5,069 nt of DNA, taken from assembly GCA_029933565.1 (NCBI GenBank), contig JAOZNY010000035.1:13644-18712 (forward strand), written 5' to 3'. The notes beneath the pieces are model-generated. The model searched no databases, had not been told where the DNA came from, and worked only from the letters and a program-made list of their open reading frames with translations. Shown here one piece after another: positions 1 to 5,069 of this stretch (the stretch's first letter is position 1; each line of letters opens with the position of its first letter). Both the position numbers and the translations under genes were made by a program. This stretch comes from Bacteroidales bacterium. GTDB lineage: Bacteria; Bacteroidota; Bacteroidia; Bacteroidales; F082.

Positions 1-835
1 ACATTCCATCGAAATGATTTTCAATAACTTTGCCTTTAAAATCGGCCATGCTTTTAAGGGCATAGGTTTTCTTGTTAGCCAATGTATTTTGAAGCATCAC
101 TCTGCCATTTTTGTCATCAACATTCACAAGGGCAAAGGCTAAAGGATTCAAATTGTCAAAGAATTTCTTTTTTACGTTTAAATAATCTTTAAATGTTTTA
201 TGGTAATCCAAATGGTCGTGGGTGATGTTACTGAAAATTGCAGTTGTAAAACTCAATCCGGCCACCCGGTTTTGATGAATGGAATGCGAACTCACTTCCA
301 TAAAAACATATTCGCAACCTGCCTCTAACATTTGCGCCAATAATTTATTCAGGCTTACAGCATCTGGAGTTGTGTGGGTAGAAGGCAGCAAAGTATCACC
401 AATTCTATTTTCTATGGTAGAAAGCATTCCTGCTTTTTTGCCCATTGCTAAAAACAGTCTAAAGAGAAGACTTACCGTTGTGGTTTTTCCGTTGGTTCCG
501 GTAATGCCAACAAGTTTTAATTTGGAAGAAGGGTTTCCGTAAAAGTTTGAAGCAATGTTTCCAAGTGCTACCGACGAATTCTTAACAATGGCATAACTTA
601 CATTCTCGTTAATTTCAGATGGAAGGCTTTCGCAGACAACTGCAACAGCACCATCTTCAATTGCTTTTGCAATAAAAATATGGCCATCAACCTGAGTTCC
701 TTTTACAGCAACAAAAAGCCCATTTGAAGAAACAGCACGTGAGTCCATTGTTACAGAGTTAATCACCCTGTCAACTGCCCCCACTGTTTTCAGCAAGCCC
801 GACTTATATAATATTTCCTGCAAATTCCTCTTCAT
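1..835 (-). CDS. murE: UDP-N-acetylmuramoyl-tripeptide synthetase MurE, partial (N-terminal 278 codons)
   Basis: This gene encodes the cytoplasmic Mur ligase that uses ATP to add the third residue (meso-diaminopimelate or lysine) to UDP-MurNAc-L-Ala-D-Glu. I translated it by hand from ATG at 835-833; the frame stays open to the left edge. The N-terminal substrate-binding domain has the DSR motif (residues 31-33). The central ATPase domain has the P-loop GITGTNGKTT (110-119), the TTPD motif (155-158), EVSSH (180-184) and the DHLDYH segment (207-212). Lys222 lies ten residues after that final His, where Mur ligases carry the carbamoylated lysine. The family is about 480-500 residues long, so the C-terminal domain is cut off, including the motif that separates DAP from lysine specificity. 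The third amino acid therefore cannot be stated. The start lies one base after the ftsI stop (TGAAATG), which suggests translational coupling. No Shine-Dalgarno sequence is visible. No frameshift was seen. Confidence 0.97.
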   Translation of the reverse strand, partial: MKRNLQEILYKSGLLKTVGAVDRVINSVTMDSRAVSSNGLFVAVKGTQVDGHIFIAKAIEDGAVAVVCESLPSEINENVSYAIVKNSSVALGNIASNFYGNPSSKLKLVGITGTNGKTTTVSLLFRLFLAMGKKAGMLSTIENRIGDTLLPSTHTTPDAVSLNKLLAQMLEAGCEYVFMEVSSHSIHQNRVAGLSFTTAIFSNITHDHLDYHKTFKDYLNVKKKFFDNLNPLAFALVNVDDKNGRVMLQNTLANKKTYALKSMADFKGKVIENHFDGM

Positions 836-836
836 T

Positions 837-2954
837 TCAATAAGTTGAAAGCATTAGTTTTATTTCCCTTCCTTTAGTGAGCTTTGTTCCGGGCCTAACC
901 GATTGACTTTTTACAGTTCCTTTTCCATACAAACTCACTTGCATACCCAAATTTTCGAGCATAAAAACAGCATCTCGGGCCTTCATCGAACGCACATCAG
1001 GAACAACTTCCATATTCATTAAGGCAGCATCAATAGTTGCTAAACCATTTTCAATTTTAGCTGTTGCCCAATCTTCCTCATGAATAAAGTCTTGAGTTTT
1101 AATGCCCAGAAAACTATAAATTGTTTTTATGTCGTTATGCCAGCAAACAGCAGTTTGTTGAGTTAGATCCGCATCTTCTTTTAATGAATCATCAGGCATT
1201 TCAAGAGCCAGATAGGTTGCAAATATTTTATCAGAAATCTCCCTAAAGGCAGGGCCGGCCACCGATCCGCCATAAATTTTACCAGAACTTGGATTATTGA
1301 TTACTACAATACATGAGTATTTTGGCCTGTTGGCAGGAAAATATCCAACAAAAGATGAATTGTAATTTGTTTTGTTGTAACCACCATCAACCGAAATCTG
1401 AGCCGTTCCGGTTTTCCCGGCAACTTTATAAGGTGTGTTTCTAAAAGTATATTTACCGGTCCCATTTTCAACAACTCCCTCCAGGAGCGATTTTGCCATT
1501 ACAATGGTTTTATCACTTACAATTTGCTCGTTGATTACTTCTATTGGAAACTCTTCAACCAAGATGCCATCCCTCCTGATCTGAGAAATGAAACGGGGTT
1601 TTACCATTTTACCATTATTTGCCACAGCATTATAAAAAGCAAGTGTTTGTAGTGGGGTTATCTGTAACTCATATCCAAACGACATCCATGGCAACGAAGT
1701 TCCATACCATAATTTTTTGTTAGAAGGGTGTTTAATGTAGGGTTTGCCTTCGCCAAGAATTTTAAATCCTAAGGGTTTGTTCAACGACATTGAATACAAT
1801 TTATCGACAAAGTCGGCTGGATTTTCTCCGTAAGCATCGGTAATAATTATTGAAAGTCCAACATTGGATGACTGTTCAAAAGCATCTCTAACAGTAATTC
1901 GTCCGTTACCTATTTTATGAACATCTCTAACAGTACGACTATAATAAACTTTGTATCCCTCACCAACAACAAGGCTATCGGTAAGTTTAACTTTTCCATC
2001 GTCGAGTGCAGTAAGAATACTTGGTAATTTGAAAGTTGAGCCGGGCTCAATACTTTCACCAATTGCATAATTATAAGTTTCTTTGTATTTACTATCGGTA
2101 CTATCGAACCTGAGGTTGGCAATGGCTTTAATATCTCCGGTTTCCACTTCCATAATTACGGCACAACCCTGAAAAGCCTTATGACCCAATAATTGACGAA
2201 GCAAGGCATTCTCAGTAATATCCTGCATGTTTACATCTATGGTAGTTATTATATCGAGTCCATTTTTAGGTTCTACTTCATTTTCGTCGTAAAGCGGAAT
2301 CCAGTCGCCGTGATTGATTCGTCTTCGCAACTGCTTGCCTTCTTTACCTGTGAGAAAATCAGTGTAGGCACCTTCAATACCAACATGTAGATTTTCCTTT
2401 TTGTTCTCGTAACCAATTGTGCGGGCAGCAAGTTCGTGGTAAGGTCTTTCCCTTTGTGTTTTTCTGCTGGTAATTAATCCACCTTTATATTTTCCAAGTC
2501 TGAAAATGGGGAGTTCCCTAAGTTGCTTCAACTGCGGGTAAGTGGCTCTTCTTTTTAAAAGGAAATATCTGTTTCCTCCTTTTCTGGCTTTTACCAGATC
2601 CTTTTTAACTTTTGCTTTTGAGTATGTTCCAAAAATTACACTTATTCCGGCAGACAATGAATCCACTTTATCGTAAAACAGTTCATCAGAAATTAGTGGT
2701 GATGCTGCATCGAAACGGATTTCAAAAATCGGGATGGAAGTTGCAAGCAAATTACCTTTTGCATCAAGAATATTCCCTCTGCTGGCTTCGAGTTTAAATT
2801 CACGAATTTCTTGTGTTTGGGCTTTCTCAACCAAGGCCACCCTCTCCTTTGTTTGTATAAAAACCAATTTTGCCAATATGCCCAAAGCAAAAAGCAGTAC
2901 CATAAAGTACACAAGGTAAACCCTCCATAATATGTCCTTTTTTTTATCCAGCAC
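837..2954 (-). CDS. ftsI: FtsI-type division transpeptidase (class B PBP) with C-terminal PASTA domain
   Basis: This is a 705-residue class B penicillin-binding protein, expected to cross-link septal peptidoglycan in the periplasm as part of the FtsW/FtsI division complex. A short cytoplasmic N-terminus (KKK at 4-6) is followed by one membrane segment, about residues 12-33. The dimerisation/pedestal domain begins with RGNILDAKGNLLA (59-71). The transpeptidase domain carries all three catalytic motifs: STFK (306-309, nucleophile Ser306), SSN (362-364) and KTG (514-516, in GKTGTA). A single PASTA-like repeat closes the protein, about 648-703, starting at VVPDV. PASTA-tailed FtsI is usual in Bacteroidetes. 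The start codon is GTG at 2954-2952, overlapping the ftsL TAG by one base (TAGTG). The frame has a stop (TGA) five codons upstream, and the first in-frame ATG (codon 18) lies inside the membrane segment, so GTG is strongly preferred. The reading frame is intact. Confidence 0.96.
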   Translation of the reverse strand: MLDKKKDILWRVYLVYFMVLLFALGILAKLVFIQTKERVALVEKAQTQEIREFKLEASRGNILDAKGNLLATSIPIFEIRFDAASPLISDELFYDKVDSLSAGISVIFGTYSKAKVKKDLVKARKGGNRYFLLKRRATYPQLKQLRELPIFRLGKYKGGLITSRKTQRERPYHELAARTIGYENKKENLHVGIEGAYTDFLTGKEGKQLRRRINHGDWIPLYDENEVEPKNGLDIITTIDVNMQDITENALLRQLLGHKAFQGCAVIMEVETGDIKAIANLRFDSTDSKYKETYNYAIGESIEPGSTFKLPSILTALDDGKVKLTDSLVVGEGYKVYYSRTVRDVHKIGNGRITVRDAFEQSSNVGLSIIITDAYGENPADFVDKLYSMSLNKPLGFKILGEGKPYIKHPSNKKLWYGTSLPWMSFGYELQITPLQTLAFYNAVANNGKMVKPRFISQIRRDGILVEEFPIEVINEQIVSDKTIVMAKSLLEGVVENGTGKYTFRNTPYKVAGKTGTAQISVDGGYNKTNYNSSFVGYFPANRPKYSCIVVINNPSSGKIYGGSVAGPAFREISDKIFATYLALEMPDDSLKEDADLTQQTAVCWHNDIKTIYSFLGIKTQDFIHEEDWATAKIENGLATIDAALMNMEVVPDVRSMKARDAVFMLENLGMQVSLYGKGTVKSQSVRPGTKLTKGREIKLMLSTY

Positions 2955-3358
2955 TATTTTTTGGTTTCAGATTTTATTTTTATCGATTTAACAGGTTCTG
3001 TATTTTCCTTAATTCCAATTGCGTTTAAGCGTGCAGAAATTTTAGATTGCTTGCTTGCCTCCATGAGTTCCGATTTGCCGGTAATATATTCGTAGCGCAT
3101 CTCCTTCAGGTCTTCGCGCATTTTATTGGCTGTTCGTATTTTATTCTCGGCCAAATAGTTATTGGCTATGTAAATTGAAGCCAGAAAAGCCAGAAACAAT
3201 AGAAATGGGAAATAGCGGAAACTGCGATCGGAAAGGAAATCGCCGGCAAGCACACCTTTTGCTGCCTTTCCTAAAGACCCATCCATCTTCAGTTTTTTTT
3301 CCTTTGCTTCCTTTGCAGGAACTTCCGGTTCTTTTTCTTTTAATTTATTCGACTTCAT
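2954..3358 (-). CDS. ftsL: FtsL-like bitopic division protein (Bacteroidetes family)
   Basis: This is a 134-residue single-pass membrane protein between rsmH and ftsI, the usual place of ftsL. The N-terminal cytoplasmic tail (about 1-47) is very charged: residues 1-25 are mostly Lys and Glu. A conserved-looking stretch, VLAGDFLSDRSFRYFPF (36-52), leads into one membrane helix at about 49-69. After it comes a periplasmic heptad-like segment (about 71-108) containing YEYITGKSELMEASKQS (89-105), then a basic end. This matches the short FtsL-like family that sits ahead of ftsI in Bacteroidetes, which some databases mislabel as S-adenosyl-methyltransferase after its neighbour. Its expected partners are FtsB/DivIC and FtsI/FtsW. 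I chose ATG at 3358-3356. An in-frame GTG at 3373 would add five residues (MKYFF) and cannot be excluded; a TAG at 3385-3383 blocks anything longer. The stop codon TAG shares its last base with the ftsI GTG start. Confidence 0.88.
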   Translation of the reverse strand: MKSNKLKEKEPEVPAKEAKEKKLKMDGSLGKAAKGVLAGDFLSDRSFRYFPFLLFLAFLASIYIANNYLAENKIRTANKMREDLKEMRYEYITGKSELMEASKQSKISARLNAIGIKENTEPVKSIKIKSETKK

Positions 3359-3401
3359 AAAAAAATATTTCACGCTACGACACTACGATGCAACGTTCCT
3401 T

Positions 3402-4295
3402 TTATAATTTCTCTGCTATTCTCATTTTTGCACTTCTAGCCCTGCTATTTTCTTTAATTTCTTCCTCATCGGGGATTATTGCCTTTCGGCTGATATTTTT
3501 AAAATCGACCAGATGCTGCCCAAAAAAGTCCTTTTCAATTTCCCCTTTAAAATTTCCACTCCTTATAAAATTCTTCACAAGCCTATCTTCCAGCGAGTGG
3601 TAAGAAATCACTACTAATCTACCCCCCGTGCTTAACACATCGGCTGCTTGTTTTAAAAAACTCTTTAGCACTTCCATTTCATTGTTTACCTCAATTCGGA
3701 GTGCCTGAAAAACCATTGCCTGAAATTTATTGATACGGGTAGGTGGAAATATTTCAGATATTATCCCATTTAATTGTGCGGTTGTCTTTAATTTCTTCGA
3801 CTCTCTAAATTCGCAAATACGTGCTGCCAATCGAAAACTGTTTTTTATTTCACCATAATCGTTGAAAACTCTGGTCAGATCTATATGAGAATAAGAATTT
3901 AAAATATCAGCAGCCGTTTGCGATTGATTCCTGTTCATGCGCATATCAAGGTCAGCATCAAAACGAGTTGAAAAGCCCCGCTCAGCCTCATCAAACTGAT
4001 GCGAGGATACCCCTAGGTCGGCTAGTATCCCATCAACTTTTTCAATACCATGAAGCCTAAGGAAGTTTTTCAGGTATCTAAAATTCTGGCTTACCATAAT
4101 AAACCTGTCGTCGTCGGGAACATTGGAAAGGGCATCGGCATCCTGATCAAAAGCAATAAGTTTACCGCCTTGCATTTTCTCCAACATCAGACGACTATGA
4201 CCGCCACCGCCAAAGGTAACGTCAACGTAATTTCCATTTGGTTTAATGGCAAGTCCGTCAATACTTTTACTTAACAAAACCGGATTATGATACAT
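3402..4295 (-). CDS. rsmH: 16S rRNA (cytosine-1402-N4)-methyltransferase RsmH (MraW)
   Basis: This 297-residue enzyme uses S-adenosylmethionine to methylate N4 of C1402 in the 16S rRNA P site. Family landmarks appear in order: YHNPVLL at 2-8; the SAM-binding loop VDVTFGGGGHS (24-34); LIAFDQDADAL (46-56), whose acidic residues would bind the cofactor; DGILADLGVSSHQFD (88-102); ERGFS (105-109); DLDMRMN (115-121); FQALRIEVNNEMEVL (196-210); and RLVVISYHSLEDRLVKNF (226-243). The length is close to the usual 290-320 residues, and all catalytic-core motifs are present. The ATG at 4295-4293 is the only reasonable start, because the HNPVLL motif begins at residue 3. It lies 8 nt after the mraZ stop, with no clear Shine-Dalgarno sequence. 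rsmH is the second gene of dcw clusters in most bacteria. Confidence 0.97.
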   Translation of the reverse strand: MYHNPVLLSKSIDGLAIKPNGNYVDVTFGGGGHSRLMLEKMQGGKLIAFDQDADALSNVPDDDRFIMVSQNFRYLKNFLRLHGIEKVDGILADLGVSSHQFDEAERGFSTRFDADLDMRMNRNQSQTAADILNSYSHIDLTRVFNDYGEIKNSFRLAARICEFRESKKLKTTAQLNGIISEIFPPTRINKFQAMVFQALRIEVNNEMEVLKSFLKQAADVLSTGGRLVVISYHSLEDRLVKNFIRSGNFKGEIEKDFFGQHLVDFKNISRKAIIPDEEEIKENSRARSAKMRIAEKL

Positions 4296-4303
4296 TCTGC
4301 TTT

Positions 4304-4762
4304 TTATTCAGTTTCTAACTCTCCCATAACATCTTCTGCCAGGCTGGCGAAGTCGTCCGGATCGTAGTCAACCGCTGTTTCGTAGGATGCTCTATCCCAA
4401 ATTTCGATGCGGTTAGCAACTGAAGTAAGCACGATTTCTTTGGTAATTTCGCCATAACGCAGAAGGTCTTTAGGAATTAACAACCTCCCTGTTCCATCAA
4501 GTTCTGTGAGTTTTACCCCGGCCATGAACTTGGTAACAAATTCTGCATTTTTCTTTTTGAACATGTTCAACTTGCTGACCATGGCAGTTTCTGTTTGCCA
4601 GTGCTCAACAGGATAAAGTTCGAGGCACCTTTTAAAAATGCTTCGTTTTACCACAAAACCACGTTTTGTTTCCTCGCCCATTTGGTTTTTAAACTGGACA
4701 GGAAACATAAAACGGCCTTTAGCATCAACCTTGCACTCGTATGTACCTAAAACACTAATCAT
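4304..4762 (-). CDS. mraZ: MraZ transcriptional regulator of the dcw operon
   Basis: This 152-residue DNA-binding protein has two AbrB/SpoVT-type MraZ half-domains. The first carries DAKGRFMFP (13-21) and the second carries DGTGRLLIP (89-97); these are the two D-x-x-GR signatures of the family. IEIWDRASYE (119-128) is the usual end of the second half. A short acidic tail (about 132-152) follows. MraZ forms ring-shaped oligomers that bind tandem short repeats in front of its own gene; in E. coli it represses the cluster, and in mycoplasmas an activating role has been described. Here the gene is first in the cluster, and a 10-bp-phased repeat array lies 27-64 bp upstream of its start, as expected for autoregulation. 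The start is ATG at 4762-4760. The preceding bases are AT-rich with no Shine-Dalgarno sequence, as is common in Bacteroidetes. Confidence 0.97.
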   Translation of the reverse strand: MISVLGTYECKVDAKGRFMFPVQFKNQMGEETKRGFVVKRSIFKRCLELYPVEHWQTETAMVSKLNMFKKKNAEFVTKFMAGVKLTELDGTGRLLIPKDLLRYGEITKEIVLTSVANRIEIWDRASYETAVDYDPDDFASLAEDVMGELETE

Positions 4763-4784
4763 TAGAAAATTCAGAATTATGGCT

Positions 4785-4792
4785 CAAATTTA
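4785..4792 (-). promoter_or_regulatory. Candidate -7 element of the mraZ promoter (TAAATTTG)
   Basis: On the minus strand these bases read TAAATTTG, a full match to the Bacteroidetes -7 consensus TAnnTTTG. Transcription would start near 4778-4780, giving a leader of about 16-18 nt before the mraZ ATG. There is no good TTTG -33 element at the usual 19-21 nt upstream; those positions are occupied by the MraZ boxes. The element overlaps the promoter-proximal box, which would let MraZ compete directly with RNA polymerase. AT-rich sequence produces such matches by chance, so confidence is moderate. Confidence 0.5.
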
Positions 4793-4826
4793 CCACAATT
4801 TTACATTATTTACCACCTTTTACCAC
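4789..4826 (-). promoter_or_regulatory. Phased repeat array, putative MraZ operator
   Basis: TTTACCAC (GTGGTAAA on the coding strand) occurs exactly at 4789-4796, 4809-4816 and 4819-4826, and a degenerate unit (TTTTACAT, 5 of 8 matching) fills the missing position at 4799-4806. The starts are 10 bp apart, so all units face the same side of the helix. Known MraZ sites have the same design: TGGG-type boxes with 5-bp spacers in E. coli and AAAGTG-type boxes in mycoplasmas. The outermost unit reads AAAGTGGTAA on the minus strand, very close to the mycoplasma form. Binding by this MraZ is inferred from position, period and sequence. Confidence 0.85.
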
Positions 4827-4827
4827 T

Positions 4828-4837
4828 TTGTTAATAA
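4828..4837 (+). repeat. TTGTTAATAA repeat, promoter-proximal copy
   Basis: This is an exact copy of the 10-mer that also forms both arms of the inverted repeat at 4931-4966. It touches the outer edge of the MraZ box array. The match to the 4931-4940 arm extends to 13 bases (TTTGTTAATAAAA at 4827-4839 plus, 4929-4941 minus). No known function is recognised. Confidence 0.6.
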
Positions 4838-4930
4838 AAGGTTACGATTTTTAGTAAATATTTTATTTTTCTGAAAATTCAAAAAATTGGTTTTCAAGCA
4901 TTTAAAAAATTGAGAATAGTGCTGCTGTTT

Positions 4931-4966
4931 TTATTAACAAATATTTTAACTGCGAATTGTTAATAA
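4931..4966. repeat. Perfect 10-bp inverted repeat (TTATTAACAA / TTGTTAATAA)
   Basis: The arms at 4931-4940 and 4957-4966 are exact reverse complements, separated by 16 bases (4941-4956). With only A/T-rich arms and a long loop, it is more likely a two-site protein-binding region than a stable RNA hairpin. It lies about 170-200 bp upstream of mraZ, between the two candidate promoters. Confidence 0.6.
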
Positions 4967-4976
4967 GTGTGATGTG

Positions 4977-4984
4977 CAAAGTTA
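4977..4984 (-). promoter_or_regulatory. Candidate distal -7 element (TAACTTTG)
   Basis: The minus strand reads TAACTTTG, a full match to TAnnTTTG in a less AT-biased context than the proximal one. Transcription from here would start near 4970 and give mraZ a leader of about 210 nt containing the inverted repeat, all box sequences and the proximal promoter. No clear TTTG -33 element is found 19-21 nt upstream, where hairpin sequence lies instead. Confidence 0.4.
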
Positions 4985-4998
4985 GGGACCAAAAACTT

Positions 4999-5020
4999 GG
5001 CATAGTCTCCTGACTACGCC
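4999..5020 (-). repeat. Hairpin B: 9-bp stem with AGGA loop
   Basis: On the minus strand GGCGTAGTC and GACTATGCC flank the loop AGGA. Eight of nine positions are Watson-Crick pairs. The ninth is a G-U pair in a minus-strand RNA but an A-C mismatch in a plus-strand RNA. The stem is followed on the minus strand by AAGTTTTTGG, so it could act as a weak intrinsic terminator for transcription arriving from the right. It pairs with hairpin A as a twin palindromic element. Confidence 0.65.
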
Positions 5021-5029
5021 GCACGGTGT

Positions 5030-5047
5030 GTAAATCTCCTGATTTAC
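5030..5047. repeat. Hairpin A: perfect 7-bp stem with AGGA loop
   Basis: GTAAATC and GATTTAC are exact reverse complements around a 4-base loop (AGGA on minus, TCCT on plus). The central TCAGGAGA is identical to the centre of hairpin B, nine bases away, although the outer stems differ in sequence. Neither side has a T tract right after the stem, so this one alone is not a terminator. Confidence 0.65.
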
Positions 5048-5069
5048 TCTTCAACCTATATCAAAATTA

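Larger units (their letters stand above)
4763..5069. other. Non-coding region upstream of the dcw cluster
   Basis: No convincing gene is visible in these 307 bases. An open frame on the plus strand (4638-4874) starts inside mraZ antisense and runs into low-complexity AT sequence; it resembles no protein. Bases 4763-4970 are very AT-rich, while 4981-5030 are clearly richer in G and C. From mraZ outward the region holds a -7 element, the phased MraZ boxes, a copy of TTGTTAATAA, A/T tracts, a perfect inverted repeat, a second -7 element and two hairpins. The gene on the other side lies outside the window, so part of the right end may belong to its 3' or 5' flank. Confidence 0.8.

Noticed and set aside
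279..542. Plus-strand open frame of 87 codons opposite murE
   Set aside because: It lies entirely antisense to the P-loop and substrate regions of murE, whose minus-strand translation is clearly conserved. The plus-strand product has no recognisable features.
1910..2122. Alternative minus-strand frame inside ftsI
   Set aside because: The overlapping ftsI frame carries the SxxK region of the transpeptidase domain. The other frame is a shadow with no domain.
3396..3399. AGGA after the rsmH stop as a Shine-Dalgarno sequence for ftsL
   Set aside because: It lies about 23 nt before the GTG and about 38 nt before the ATG, too far for a functional Shine-Dalgarno pairing, and Bacteroidetes seldom rely on one.
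4789..4840. CRISPR-like array
   Set aside because: The units are only 8 bp at a 10-bp period with no spacers of CRISPR length; position and sequence fit an MraZ operator.
4638..4874. Plus-strand open frame running from mraZ antisense into the upstream region
   Set aside because: Half is antisense to conserved mraZ codons and the rest translates operator repeats and A/T tracts into a Phe/Leu-rich string. There is no sign of selection on the frame.
4873..4912. Repeated AAAAAATTG and GAAAATTCA words in the leader
   Set aside because: These are short A/T-rich words expected by chance in such low-complexity DNA, with no regular spacing or symmetry.
5030..5047. Hairpin A as a Rho-independent terminator
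   Set aside because: The 7-bp stem is mostly A/T and neither strand has a T run directly after it. Only hairpin B has a weak terminator-like tail.

Overview
The window is the start of a Bacteroidetes-type division and cell wall (dcw) cluster, and every recognisable gene is on the minus strand. In transcription order (right to left) it holds mraZ, rsmH (mraW), a small FtsL-type membrane protein, ftsI (a PASTA-bearing division transpeptidase) and the first 278 codons of murE, which runs off the left edge. The assignment to Bacteroidetes rests on four points: the FtsL family, which is characteristic of that phylum; the PASTA-tailed FtsI; the AT-rich leader without Shine-Dalgarno sequences; and matches to the Bacteroidetes -7 element TAnnTTTG upstream of mraZ. 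A member of the Bacteroidales/Marinilabiliales is plausible, but genus cannot be judged from the sequence.

Layout: 1-835 murE (3' end outside the window); 837-2954 ftsI; 2954-3358 ftsL; 3402-4295 rsmH; 4304-4762 mraZ; 4763-5069 non-coding leader and upstream region. The genes are tightly packed. There are 8 nt between mraZ and rsmH, 43 nt between rsmH and ftsL, a one-base overlap (TAGTG) between ftsL and ftsI, and a one-base gap (TGAAATG) between ftsI and murE. This points to a single transcript with translational coupling at the last two junctions.

Functionally, MraZ is the cluster's own transcription regulator. RsmH methylates 16S rRNA in the ribosomal P site. FtsL and FtsI belong to the septal peptidoglycan synthesis complex. 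MurE adds the third amino acid of the peptidoglycan stem peptide in the cytoplasm.

The coding part is conventional. The interesting part is the 307-bp region ahead of mraZ. It holds a 10-bp-phased array of TTTACCAC boxes that looks like the MraZ operator and overlaps a -7 promoter match. Further out are three copies of TTGTTAATAA, two of them forming a perfect inverted repeat, then a second consensus -7 element, and finally two adjacent hairpins that share the same AGGA loop and an 8-nt core. The paired hairpins resemble a REP-like palindromic element or a structured terminator/leader and are the least explained item in the window.
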